Source of the DNA: Nymphaea colorata
Taxonomy: Eukaryota > Streptophyta > Magnoliopsida > Nymphaeales > Nymphaeaceae
NCBI RefSeq assembly: GCF_008831285.2
Contig: NC_045139.1
Location: 7,040,204 to 7,104,203, forward strand
DNA length: 64,000 nucleotides
Direction: 5' to 3'
The notes beneath the pieces are model-generated. The model saw nothing but the letters and a program-made list of their open reading frames with translations. It had not been told where the DNA came from and made no database searches. Numbering within the stretch: position 1 is the stretch's first letter; every line of letters begins with the position of its first letter. Positions 51,026-62,225 of this stretch are shown here, piece after piece. The translations under genes and the position numbers were made by a program.

Positions 51026-52566
51026 GCCAATACAACATTTTCTTATTCAAAGTGGATATGTGATGAACCCTGCATCAAAACCTGGGGCGGAGGACCGTGT
51101 AGAATAATTGAAAATAGTTATTTTTATATTAACATTTTCAGAACATTTTTTTTATTATATGTTCAGCCTCTTAAAAATTAATAATTTATTACTAACGTTC
51201 TCAGTCAGAAATTTCTGACTCCGCTCCTGCTGTCATTCAAATTGCCCAATCTAGTTTTTTTTTTTTTTTTTGGTAATTAAATCATTAAGATGCAAAGCTG
51301 TCTGCAAACATTAGGGTAAAAGTATTTTTTTTAAGCTTTCAGTGACGAAGAAGACTAATGTAAGCATGAAGTAACATGAACTGTCTAAAACAGGACATGG
51401 TTTTTTCTTTCTTATTTTTCACCGGAAAATAATATAATATCTACCGAGAGAGCTAGTCGCCGTGAACAAGTTGTTGGCTTGTGCAATGAACTGACGCCAA
51501 AAGAAACTTGCACCGACCTTCTTAGAGCAGTGGTAGATGAGAACAATCTAGAACGCACACTTGAAAAAAAAAATTATGTTCCAGTGAACAATCAAACGCT
51601 GGACGTAATCCTATATGCTTTCTAGATGATGAATACTTGGAAGCTGTCAAGGCGAGCCTCAAATTGAAATTTTCAATGGAGAAATGGTAGGCAAGGACCT
51701 CATTGGTCTTGGCAAGTTGAAGATATTCGAAGAATTAACTCTGCAACGACGCAGTCTCACGAATCAACAAAAGATTTAGAAAAAAAAAATCTGCATTTTC
51801 TTTCAAGGATGAGCTTCTAAGTTCTAAGACAAGATTTCAATATTTATTTATTAATTGGAAAGTGAGTTAATTTCACGACTCACAGCCACAGAGATTTATG
51901 AGGTCAACACCAAGCAAGATATCAATATTTTTATGTAATAGCTCTTAACGTACTTTGATCAAAATTAATGATTTTATTATACTTTCTCTTTGAACAAAAA
52001 AAATTATTGCTCAGCATTGAAAGAACTCTCCCCCTGCCAACCTGGTCGTATGTGTCTGGTGCATTAAATATCACGCGTAGTTCACGTTGGAAAAGAAAAT
52101 TTTTTGTAAGAACAAAATGAAAATTTAAAAAAAAAAAAAGTACAAAGATTATGAAGGGCATTCCTTTTTGAAAAATTACTAAAAATGTTCCATCTGTTCT
52201 TAAGGTGTGCATAAGCACTCTCCTCCCTGAGCTCATTAAACATTGCACTTGTATGTGATCTTTGTTGAGCAACACCATGATGCTTGGAAGCTTTAAAATT
52301 TTCATATTTCATCATTTTGGCAGCAACAATCATCTGCAATTTTTGACTAGCCACAATATCTACTAAAGCAACAATGGGCGTTTAACTAATAAATTCATAC
52401 TAATTATTCAATTCTCACAAGAGTTTACAACTAAAGACCGGGAGATCTTAATTGGCACTGCCTCAATACATGATCTTATTCTTATTCTTGTTCTTATGCT
52501 TTTATTATGGCCCAGGTATGCCATAGCATTATTTTCACTAACTCGTTGTGTATGGAGAAGTTCAGC
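51026..52566. other. Spacer between the chitinase genes
   Basis: Contains the second copy of the dispersed repeat (51435-51800). No gene seen; AT-rich from about 51900 to 52380. Confidence 0.5.
51435..51800. repeat. Dispersed repeat, copy 2
   Basis: Diverged partner of 46700-47080 in the same orientation. Confidence 0.5.
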
Positions 52567-53506
52567 CTAGCAGGTGAGGTTGTCGCCGGTGGAGACTCCC
52601 AGCTGCTGACAGTAGGCGGTGTAGTAGCCCACGCGAGCTTGCATTTGTGCCGTGTTCTGGCCATTGCACTCCAGCGCGCCGTTGATGGCTCGGATGGTCG
52701 CACCGAACCCTTGACCCATGACCGAGTGCACGTTGGTCATCCAGTACCATAAGGCCGCTTTGAATGAGGTGTCGACATTGTTGGCGACCGTCTCCGGTGC
52801 ATTCAGCCCGTCGAAACCGACGCTATTTCCGGCGGCCCCGTAATTGTAGTTCCATGACAATTGGAGCGGTCCGCGGCCGTAGTACCCTTTTCCGGCGGTG
52901 CACGGATACTGGGTGAAGCTCGGATCGCAGTAATTCTTGGAAGCTCCGTCTATTTCTTCAATGTAGCAGAAATCTGCAATAGATCAGATACATAACCAAT
53001 TTTAGATAGCCAAGATGATCCTCTGCTGGAAGTCACAGGGATACCTTCTTATCACCACTTAGAATTTCAGAATTTTTTTTTCAAGCAGAAAAGTACTTAC
53101 GTCCTGTCTCATGTGTTGCATGTGCGAAGAAGGCAGCGATCTCGCGCTTGGAGTCATCGGCGGTCCCAGTTGTGCCGAACCCGGCGGCGGTCGGATACGA
53201 GCTAATTGCACTAATGAAGGCATCACGAGTATAGAAGTTCTTACCAGCACAGCTAGCAGCCGCCTGGTTAATTATTCCATCAAAGAACTGCTGTGTAACT
53301 ATGTCAGACACAGATGTACCACCACCGCCAGAGCAAGGCCCTCCCCGGCAACCTTGACCACAATAAGCAGGGCCGACGCCGCAATAACCAAACTGGCTGC
53401 AACAAAGGTTCGCAGCACAGCCACAGTTCTGCCCGGCAGCCGCGTCCGGCCGGAAGCCGGCTAGAATTGCGACGAAGAGGGCCAGTGTCCCTACTCTGGG
53501 ATGCAT
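52567..53506 (-). CDS. Class IV chitinase (GH19) copy 2
   Basis: Two exons on the minus strand, 53506-53101 and 52973-52567, give 270 residues. Same domain order and splice position as copy 1: signal peptide 1-25, eight-Cys hevein domain 26-58, catalytic Glu133 and Glu142. The hinge is five residues shorter than in copy 1 (no SGGGG), and a three-residue insertion (near YPTAA, 104-108) precedes the GFGT stretch. The intron is only 127 bp, nine times shorter than in copy 1. TATA box (atttata on +) at 53573-53579. High similarity and 2.5 kb spacing mark it as a tandem duplicate. Confidence 0.95.
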
Positions 53507-53572
53507 ACTTGCTTCGTTATAGGAAGGAAGGAAAAGAGAGTTAGGTGTGGGAACTGCTTTGGGAAGTCACAA

Positions 53573-53579
53573 ATTTATA
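53573..53579 (-). promoter_or_regulatory. TATA box of chitinase copy 2
   Basis: TATAAAT on the minus strand, about 67 bp upstream of the ATG at 53506. Confidence 0.65.
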
Positions 53580-53654
53580 GGCATGCAGACTCGCTAAAGT
53601 CGTCAGTCGTAGCATTCAAACATGTCATTTGGCCTGATGAGATTTTTACACCGC

Positions 53655-53925
53655 CAAGTCGAGCTGGTGAGCCTGGTCGTGGCCCGATACTCGGGTTTAG
53701 GCTCGGTCCCGTTCATTTAAAATTAAAAAATAATTTTTTACTTATAAAATAATTTTTTAAAATATAAAATATATTTATTAATAACAAAACAAATTAAAAA
53801 AATAATTTTTTAATCCAGGCCGGCCTATCAAGCCCAAGCCCAGGGGGCCAAGCCCGGAGCCAGTCGGACCGGCCTGGCGGCAGCTTGGCCCGACCCCAAC
53901 GCCCAGCCCTACTGTACATTGGATC
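53655..53925. mobile_element. GGCCCGA-type dispersed element
   Basis: GC-rich ends with words such as ctggtcgtggcccgatactc and cttggcccgaccccaacgcc surround an AT-only centre (about 53715-53810). Same general build as at 34840 and 55200. A non-autonomous element is inferred; ends not fixed. Confidence 0.4.
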
Positions 53926-54639
53926 ATTCAGGTAGGTGAAGTTGGGTGCAAAGCCACCTTTATTTGGACTTTTAAGTAGACGTGTCACCAACTAAGGAAG
54001 TGTCTTAGACTCGATAAGGACTTGACCAAGTGAAAAATGGGGTTTCCATTCATTGGCTTAACCTTATGTTAAGTATAGAAAAACCCAAACAACAATATTG
54101 AGACTTGATGGCTTAAAAAGACAAAAGAAAGTTGCAAGTGAAACACTAGAATTTGAAGACGCCACGCAACAAGGCGGCCACAGCCGGGAAGAACAAAGGG
54201 AGGAACTTTGACCGCAAACTGCCCAGAATGAGCCGCCCAATTGTGACAAATATGACCTCCGACTTCTCCCTTTCATTTAAACCGTCCATCAATTTCAAAC
54301 CCCACTTATTATCTGCCGTCCAATTGACGTGGGTATGAGTCTACCCTTCTGATCCGGATCCATTTTGTGTTCTCTCAATACGTGTCCTTCGACCATGAAG
54401 TCCTTGCTTGTAATAGAGTTTTATTTGATTTTGGTTACAAGATTGATTGGTGTTTTGCTGCACATATATCCAAATTTACATAGGCAATCATTTGAAGCGA
54501 CTGGTCCAAGTTTTCCCCAAGGAAGAAAGAAAAAATCGAGCTCATTTGGATTAAATTGCATCCATGGTTTGTCTTACATATATTTTGAAGTTGAAAACCA
54601 TTGCCAACCATTGTCTTATTAGTAGAACTTAGCATAGTG

Positions 54640-54825
54640 TCGGGCTAGCCGCTGGGGCTGAGGGAGGGGAGCCCACCTGGGCCATGGTTCAGGTGAGTGC
54701 AGGAGAAAAAAATTTATATTCAAAAAATTAAATTTTTTTAGTTTGGCTCGACCCATCGCTCCTCTTGGCCCGACCTGTGGACTGTTTGGCCCGCCCTTAA
54801 AAAAAATTTTGGCTCTGCCCCTGAC
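54640..54825. mobile_element. GC-rich-ended dispersed element
   Basis: Starts ctagccgctggggctgaggg and ends ttttggctctgcccctgac, with an A/T-only centre. Similar end words occur in the MITE at 2316 (gagccagaaatttt). Family not identified. Confidence 0.35.
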
Positions 54826-54850
54826 TAATCGGCTCCATGCTCGACAAAGT

Positions 54851-55030
54851 GGCTCTGATGTTATCTTTGTTTAAAACTCCTATATTTTGTTTTTTAATAT
54901 TTCAAAACTAACATGTCAAGATTTTCTTAGGAAGCCATCAGTGGGCTCTGATGTTATCTTTATTAAAACTCCTATATTTTATTTTTTAATATTTCAAAAC
55001 TGACATGTCAACATTTTCTTAGGAAGCCAT
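54851..55030. repeat. Tandem duplication, period about 93 bp
   Basis: Copies start ggctctgatgttatcttt at 54851 and 54944 and end ttcttaggaagccat. A few substitutions and a small deletion separate them. Confidence 0.88.
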
Positions 55031-55199
55031 AGTAATACATAAAGAAGTTTATAGAGGAGTCATTGACAATGCGTCGTGAGTTTGCAAGTGAAGTTGGCTT
55101 ATATTTATATAGAGAGAGGGAGAAAAAAGAAAACAAAATAACAATGTATAGAGAAATGAGTTTTAAATATATATGTTCAGCTAAATCCAACCCCTAATA

Positions 55200-55440
55200 C
55201 TAAGTTTGGGCATCGGGCCCAAGTACCCCGTACCCAGCTTGCTTGATCGGTAGTTCGCTTTATTTTTTATATTATTTTTATTTAATAATGATATATATTT
55301 TATTATTAAAAATATATTTTATATTTAAAAACTCTTTTATATTTAAAAAAAATTAACCAGATAGGCTCGAGCTCAAATTTCGAGCATCGGACTGGCCCAC
55401 ACCCAAGCCTACCCAATACCCAGGTCCTATACCCGACGTG
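55200..55440. mobile_element. GGCCCGA-type dispersed element
   Basis: Left end tttgggcatcgggcccaagt, right end cccaggtcctatacccgac, AT-only centre. Built like the elements at 53655 and 34840. Confidence 0.4.
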
Positions 55441-56434
55441 AGCTACCACTTTATCTTTTTTTTTATGATCAAGCCAGCCTAGCAATATTAATAACAACAC
55501 TATATGCCAATACTTTTCGTGGTACTGCAGAAATAAAATAGATAAAGTGATGTGACAACACAAAATCTTTCTGTTGCGAGTGAAAAAGCGGTAGAAATGT
55601 AGATAAGGTCGCCTGGTTAATTTGAACGCAAATACGAGCGTATCTCACTAATTAGATACATATGAGAACAAATTAATCAGATTCGGATTCGGATTCCGGT
55701 CCAAACATGCTGGAGGGTAGGCACTCAAATTAGAAATCTGGATTTAAATAGGGTTCGACCCATTGAGAAGGTAAAATAGGACTCTAATCAGATATATTTA
55801 TGTTATAGTGTCCAATCAAATAAAAATACTAGTTTGCACCCCCGAACAAAGTGGTGATTTGTAAAGAAAATAAGACCCAACAGTGCAATGTAGCCTCTTG
55901 CATTTTTTGTTTTTCTCCATTTGTGAATCAAAGACTCCAGCTGTGAGATTTTGTTGCTTGGTAGCGTAAAACCACAAGGCTAGAATTTCCATTAAGCAAG
56001 TTTCTGTTTATACAGTAAAATTTATTAGGAGCCGAATATTTTTAATCTTTTATAAATCGAGCATAATCTTTAACACAAATTCATGAAACACTCACAAAAT
56101 ATAACGACCATCCAGTTGCAAGAGAGCCAGTAGATTAGGGTTGTAGGACCAACTAATCGGTCGGTTAATAGAGAAAACAAAAACTTATTGTGGTGAGTTG
56201 AACAAAGATGGACCCATTCGGTACAGTGGGAATTGTATCAGGCACTATCGGCAAATCACAAACTCGACCAGTCAACATCAATTCATTGATTGCCAAATAC
56301 TGAGAAGCTAGATGACGCCAAAATAGCCGTCAAATGAAAACGCGTTCATGGAAGAGGAGAGTACAGGGTCTTGGAGTGCCACAGTGATGGGAAAGACATA
56401 TTCATTTCATTTTCATATTTTGAAGGGGCACTCG

Positions 56435-56458
56435 TATATATATATATATATATATATA
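56435..56458. repeat. (TA)n microsatellite
   Basis: Twelve TA repeats. Confidence 0.95.
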
Positions 56459-56579
56459 ATAGAGTAAATACTTGAAAATGTTAATCCAACTAAGCTCTAC
56501 AAAACCCAGTCCTGTCTGGAATCAGTGCTTACGGGAGAAATAAGCATTGATGTTTGATGTTTAGTGTTCTTGCTTTTAC

Positions 56580-57110
56580 TTGAATTCGGTGTTTATGGGG
56601 GAACTGCCACTGACCACCGGCTCCACCACCACTGCTCATTTGACTAGCCCTGAAGAAGATTCATCTCCCAGTTCAGTGAACTATTTCATTTCAGGTGTAA
56701 AAGAACTAAATTCATTGTCATTCCATTCACTCCACTATTTCGTCTCAGCACTTCGGATGAGTGTGCTTGCTAGTTATTCATATGTTCTCTTAGTGCCTCT
56801 TTCCTTGTGCAGATGTACATTTCCTTCATTCCTCTTTATGATATCAAGACGTCTGAAATTCATGCAGACAACGTTAAGCAGTGTCCTGCATGAGGTACCA
56901 TCTCTACATCTGAATTATTATTTCATATCATCAAACCAAGTTGGTCGAATTTGCACTTCATGGCTTCATCTGATCTTTTAGTAAAATAAAAAGGAGATGT
57001 CAAGACGATCTGGATGTTGAACTGTGAAGAAATACCTGCATATATAGAATGTGGCAGAAAATTTTCCAGGCTGAATGTAATTGACATTGTTCAACAAGAT
57101 ATCGTGAGTG
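56580..57110 (+). other. Exon-like patches, identity unknown
   Basis: Three short stretches read like protein and are edged by splice-like signals: 56600-56695 (GELPLTTGSTTTAHL..., followed by gtaaaag), 56814-56893 (MYISFIPLYDIKTSE... after a Py-rich cag), and 57016-57104 (LNCEEIPAYIECGRKF..., followed by gtgag). I do not recognise the family and the pieces may not belong together. They could be remnants of a gene. Confidence 0.25.
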
Positions 57111-58310
57111 TTTGGATTGGGCAGCACTCTTTGATTTCATCAGCCCCTTGGGTTTGCTTATTTCAACACTTTTTTACTTCTTATTTTCTCCTGATTGTAT
57201 TTTTGTTTTCAAATTTCATTTATTTTTTACTGATTTGCCGGACCATTAAGCTTTCTAATTTTACTACTTCGATAGATAGTCTAGAGGACATGACTTCAAA
57301 ATGAATTCCTAGCTAGGGGGATCGGAGTTTAATTTCTTCATTGGTAGAGACTGCCCTTTACCTTACTGGGAGGCCAAAAATCAACAATATGTCGTGGAAC
57401 TGGATATTTTTAGAATCAATCAGTTCTATTATGTTCATCGAAGAAGAACATAGTATTCTTGAACAGTGTACTCATGTACCCCAAAAAAACCAATATTCTC
57501 CTTACCAAATGCCTATAAAGTATGTTTTCAACCTTTCAATTTCTAATATTTGTGTATCCTCGTGAAATACCTATAACCAAAATGAGATATATACATAACC
57601 ACAACATCAATAAAGATTTTATTCAAATTAAGAGAGAAAACATTGACCTGATTCCTTTTGTTTGAACTACAGCAACCAGATCAACCGATAAACTTGATGA
57701 AATCCAGACATACCAAGACAAAGTGTCTCACATCCTAAGGACGCTTCCTGTAAACGATGGCGACGGTTTCCCGGGATGCACGAGACACCATTGATTGACT
57801 CGAGGTCCGCCGGATTTCTCTCTAGTTCGGCCGTGGGGAAAGAGGCCGGGTTCTGGGGTACCCATCGCTCCTTTAACCAAGTCGTTTACACAACGGAGTT
57901 TATTGGAATGATGGGAAAGATTATTAAAAGATCCACACAAACACTCTCAGCAACTCGTTCAATACAACCATTCAAAGTGGTATGAATCAACTGACCGGAC
58001 CTAGAGTCCCACCAACTCAACCTTTTTAGACGTCAATTGAACCTATAGGTTCAGAGAGCTCTGCAAATGAAAACTGATAATCTGCTGGCAATTCACCATG
58101 AACATTTACTTAAAAACTGGTGTATATCTCAGCACAGGAACCCACTCTACAACCAAATAAAGTTTATATATGTACATGAAATATCATTCACTACATAAAT
58201 ATTAAGCTTTCTTTCGTTTCTTTCATCCAAAACCAGGAGATACTACTGTATTTGAGGCTACATGTTACAACAACAATAAGAAAATGAGTTCAAGTATTGG
58301 AAACTACATA

Positions 58311-60353
58311 TTACCTAGCGGTCAGTCCATAGGATTGGGGTTGCATGTCTCCGGTTGCCTCTTCTCTGACATTCTGGGGCAGAATCTGTTGGACTCCAGA
58401 TAGGGGATTGCCCACAAGAGGAAGCTCCTGGTTGCTGGAAGATTCTGGAGTTTGGGTTACTGATTAGAACCCCAAATAATTAAAGAACAACTAATGTCAG
58501 TCACCCATAGCAATCCCCTTGATGAGATCAAACATAAATGACGATAAGTAAATAGATTATTCCACATGTAACTTCAGGATCATAGTCTAAGAAATAGATG
58601 GAATGGTCTTTACTCGAAGTCCAGTAAAATTAATATGTTGTGGTTTTCAGATTTCAACATTTACTATCACAACAACAGAAACAAGAAAGATTTTTTAAGT
58701 TTCCACCTATAGAAAACAAGCTAAAACTAGATCCTGCTTGCGCTCTGACTTCTACTAATCCTGACAACAAATAAGATTCTCACTTGCCGACAATACTTGT
58801 TGACAATGACCTAAAATCAGACGCATAGACTTCTCATTAAAAGCACTAAATGAGGAGAAATAAGGCTGTCATAAAACATAATTATATATATACGCAGCTT
58901 TTCCGCAAAAGAACCAAGAATAAGCGTAGAATCTATAAAATACATAAGGAGCAACAGATTTGGTCGAATATACAGATCAAAGGAGATGAACACCAACTTA
59001 CACGTGTGGTGGGATCTTTCTTTGTTCAACCACAATCTGCTTCAACGTTGGGATCTGAAGCAGCAAACCAACACCTTCCGCAGTAACCTTGTGACAGTGA
59101 TCAATATCAACAATCTGCAGAGCGCTACATTTGTTCACTATGGAAGAAATGGTCGAGTCTGTTAATCCCTTGCAACCTCCCAACCTTATCTCAGTAAGAT
59201 TTCTACCGGACGCAAGCATTGATCCTACTTCTCCATCAAGCAGGGCCTCGTTGTATGAAAGATCCAACTTCCTCAGACCCTTGAACCGCTGCCCCAACAA
59301 TGTCAATAGACCAGGATCCCTCTCCAGAGCATCACAATTTACTAAAACCAGCTCCTCCAAGGTCCCCGAGGTGAGATCCCGTGCCAATGCTCTCAAGCTT
59401 TCCCCACTGACCAGTCCGCAACTTCGCAGACAGAGGCTTCTCAATCCACTGCAGCTATGTGCAATCGCCACTAGGCCATCATCGTCGAAGTCGAGAGGAA
59501 GCCTCAGATCGATCTTTCTCAAGGACCGACAACGTTTGATGACCTGAAGCAGAGCCTCCTTGTCGCCCCCATCATAGAGTACCAGAGAATCCAGAGACCT
59601 GCAATGCTCCGCAACCAGGAAAAGGAGATTCCTTGTGATACTACGGCACGTTATCAATTCAATCTCCCGAATCCCTGACAACATGCTGAGAAAGGAAGAA
59701 TCCGAAAGAGGATTCCCAATACCCTCGCAGGTACAGAGCTGCAATTTTGTGATTTTCTTGCAATTCCTCCATATCCAATCGATGCCCACATTGCCGCTTC
59801 CGATTCCGGTGAGGCAAACTGATTCTAACCCGAGTCCGGGATCACCGGGGCAATCGAAGCTGGGATCGGAGGACGACCCATCTTCCGAATAGTCAAGAAA
59901 CCTCACGGAGAGTTCTCTTAGAGCGGGAAACCCTGCCAACCACCAGAAATCGACCGAACGGTAGGCGACGATCTTGAGAAACAACAGGGATTTGCAGGAA
60001 GAAGAGAGTTGTTCGAGAGCTGAGGCGGTGACGGGTCCGACGAGGAAGCGCAGATGGCTGAGATTTCTGCAGACGGAGGAGACAGAAACGAGGGCACGGT
60101 CAGCCAGGTGATGGTCGGAGTTAGGGGCATCGGAGATGAGGGTGAGGGTGGAGAGGCCGGGGTAGTGTGAGAGCAGAGAGGAGAGAGAGGAACCATTGGC
60201 TGGGAGTGGGAGGCGGAGGGAGAGGGAGGTGGTGTATGAGCGGCGGAGGGAGAGCCACCGCTTGCAGACGAGAGACGCGGAGTTGACGTCTGAAGAGGAT
60301 GGCAACCTCTGGAGGATCTGCTGCAATAGTTCGTCGCAGAGAAGGCTGTCCAT
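58311..60353 (-). CDS. F-box/LRR-repeat protein
   Basis: The main exon, 60353-59002, encodes an F-box at about residues 1-40 (CDELLQQILQRLP, then SLVCKRWLSL) and leucine-rich repeats from about 65 to 440 with Leu/Ile-x-Leu and Cys-x-x-Leu/Ile spacing (for example CSGLRSLCLRSCGLV). Such proteins are substrate receptors of SCF ubiquitin ligases; the target is unknown. Read straight on, the frame ends PPHV and TAA at 58998. That TAA lies inside gtgtaagt, a strong donor. A phase-matched exon 58434-58311 (acceptor cttccag) gives VNQELPLVGNPLSG...and ends SYGLTAR, for 491 residues in all. The large exon is certain; the second exon is inferred. Family subgroup not identified. Confidence 0.88.
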
Positions 60354-62225
60354 CCTCTTTCTCTCTCTTGTTTATCTTCTCTCTTCTTCTGTAGCTTTCA
60401 TCTCAGTTCAGTTCCTCTCCTCTTTCAATACCACCTTCATCTTCTTCTTCGCTCTCCTTTTGTCCTCTTGTCCCTTTCTTTACTGCTCGTTCTTCTCTCC
60501 CTACATGTAGACGGTGATGCTTGCGCAATCAGCGAGTCAGCCATGGCAACCCTCATTCCTTCTCGTTCTGCCAACTTTGCCGAAGTACAAAACGCGGCGC
60601 TGCCCCCGGTTTCAGTAATAAATAATTAAATAAGCTATAGTAGAGTAAGGACGATCTAACCTTTTAAATAAAATAATATTGTTTTTTATAATATGTCAAC
60701 ACCGTCTTTTGTAATTAGTAACCTTTCCAGATGGCAAAGGCCTTTAAGATGAACCTCAAAGATGAACGCCACCTGGTTTGTTTGTAGCAAAGCAGCAACA
60801 TTTGAAAATAGTGCTCACCGCCATGAAATAAACCATGTTGTTAAGAAAAATGAAATTTGGGTGTTTCTAACGTCCTTATTTGGCAGAAGACATGAGTTCA
60901 ACGGTCCTGCAAGAACATTGGCACTTTGAAACGCCGGTCTTCTCTCGTTCAAACGAGCGTCAGATGCGAAACACTCATGCAGAACGTCGCTGAGAAACTC
61001 AGTAATATAAGTTTGAAACATTCAATTCGTACTCTCTCTCTCTCTCTCTCTCTCTCTGTGAGATGAGAGCCTGCTTCTTCTATTACTAGACGCCGACTTT
61101 CTTAGAAACAATTTAATCTAAGACCGCCTTTTGGTAATCATATAGCAATAGTTTCAGAAGAACTTAATCAGCATCACTTTTCATACAGTTTCGCCTAAAA
61201 AGAAACAACTTATTCAAAACCAATAAAGAAGGGACCAAGTCCCCCCAAGGTTTCATTGGAAGAACTTTTAAGCAAAACCTTGTTGAGAAAAGAGAAACCC
61301 TTTTATAGCAAAATTTCGATCTACGTGGGGGAAGCCATGAAAAACATTTACGCGGGTTGCACGCATTTTAGTGGAACTCCTTTTTTCTTCTGTACTGTGA
61401 TTTCGACATGACACAGATTAAGATGTGGCTCACATATTTCTGTCTGCGCGACTGCGATCCTTCCTTCTTTATCGCAGTCTGCAGTGAGAGAAGAGTATAC
61501 TTGGAGCCCCAGCACTCGAAGGGACGAGCTAAGACGAAATATGGGGAGCCTTTATTTTCTATGTGCGTTACGGAACTATTCCGTTCGCTCCAATTACAGT
61601 CTCATCTTCTGCCAATCTTCTGAAATTAATAAAGGACCTGCTGCTGCCATTTAAAAGCAGATGTTCAGAGACTGGCGAGGATGGATGTCCTGAGGGATCA
61701 CCTTATCCAGAAAGCAGATCAAGTTGATGCTGAAACTCGAGGGGGCAGCCTTTTACAAATTCTAAATTAAAAAGCATTTAAGGGGCGTTTGATGCGCCCA
61801 AAAAATACTCTTCACCGAGAAAAAAATTTCAAAAATCCAAAATTTGTCTATCAAAAATATTTTCGACCGTTGAAGGCCATTCGGGAAATTTTTTTTCCAC
61901 CTGGAGGGACAGAAATTTTTTTGGGGAAATTTATTTCTTCCTTCCTGCTGCCGCGAGTGAGCCGCAGCCCCTGCCTCTTCTTTCTCGTGGTCTTCTCTCA
62001 TCTCCTGCTCCGACCAGTTGCCTGCTCCGGCCACTCGCCCCCTCAGTCTCCGAGGTATGCACCAATCGCCTTCTCACCTGTCTACCTTGCTCTTCTTTTT
62101 CCTCTTTCCTTTTCTCAGTTGCGTCTTGCTTCGTGTTGCCGCGAGGTCCTCACGCAGCCGCTGCCGTCTCTCTTGCCTTCTCACCCTCCTGCTCCGGCCA
62201 CTCGCCTTGTCACTATCCGAGGTAG
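60354..62225. other. Spacer between F-box gene and OST48 gene
   Basis: Leftmost part is the CT-rich 5' leader and promoter of the F-box gene. (TC)n at 61032-61057. From about 61780 (aggggcgtttgatgcgcc) a MITE-like end begins. 61935-62225 is C/T-rich and contains two related blocks, at about 61950-62075 and 62135-62245, each holding ctgctccggccactcgcc and ccgaggta. Confidence 0.4.
61032..61057. repeat. (TC)n microsatellite
   Basis: About 13 CT/TC repeats. Confidence 0.92.

Larger units (their letters stand above)
53926..58310. other. Repeat-rich region without a named gene
   Basis: Holds three repeat features listed separately, an exon-like patch at 56580-57110 and a GC-richer patch at 57735-57870. 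I could not identify a gene. Confidence 0.4.

Noticed and set aside
58850-59086. Small + strand frames over the F-box gene
   Set aside because: Antisense shadows of the F-box/LRR exon.
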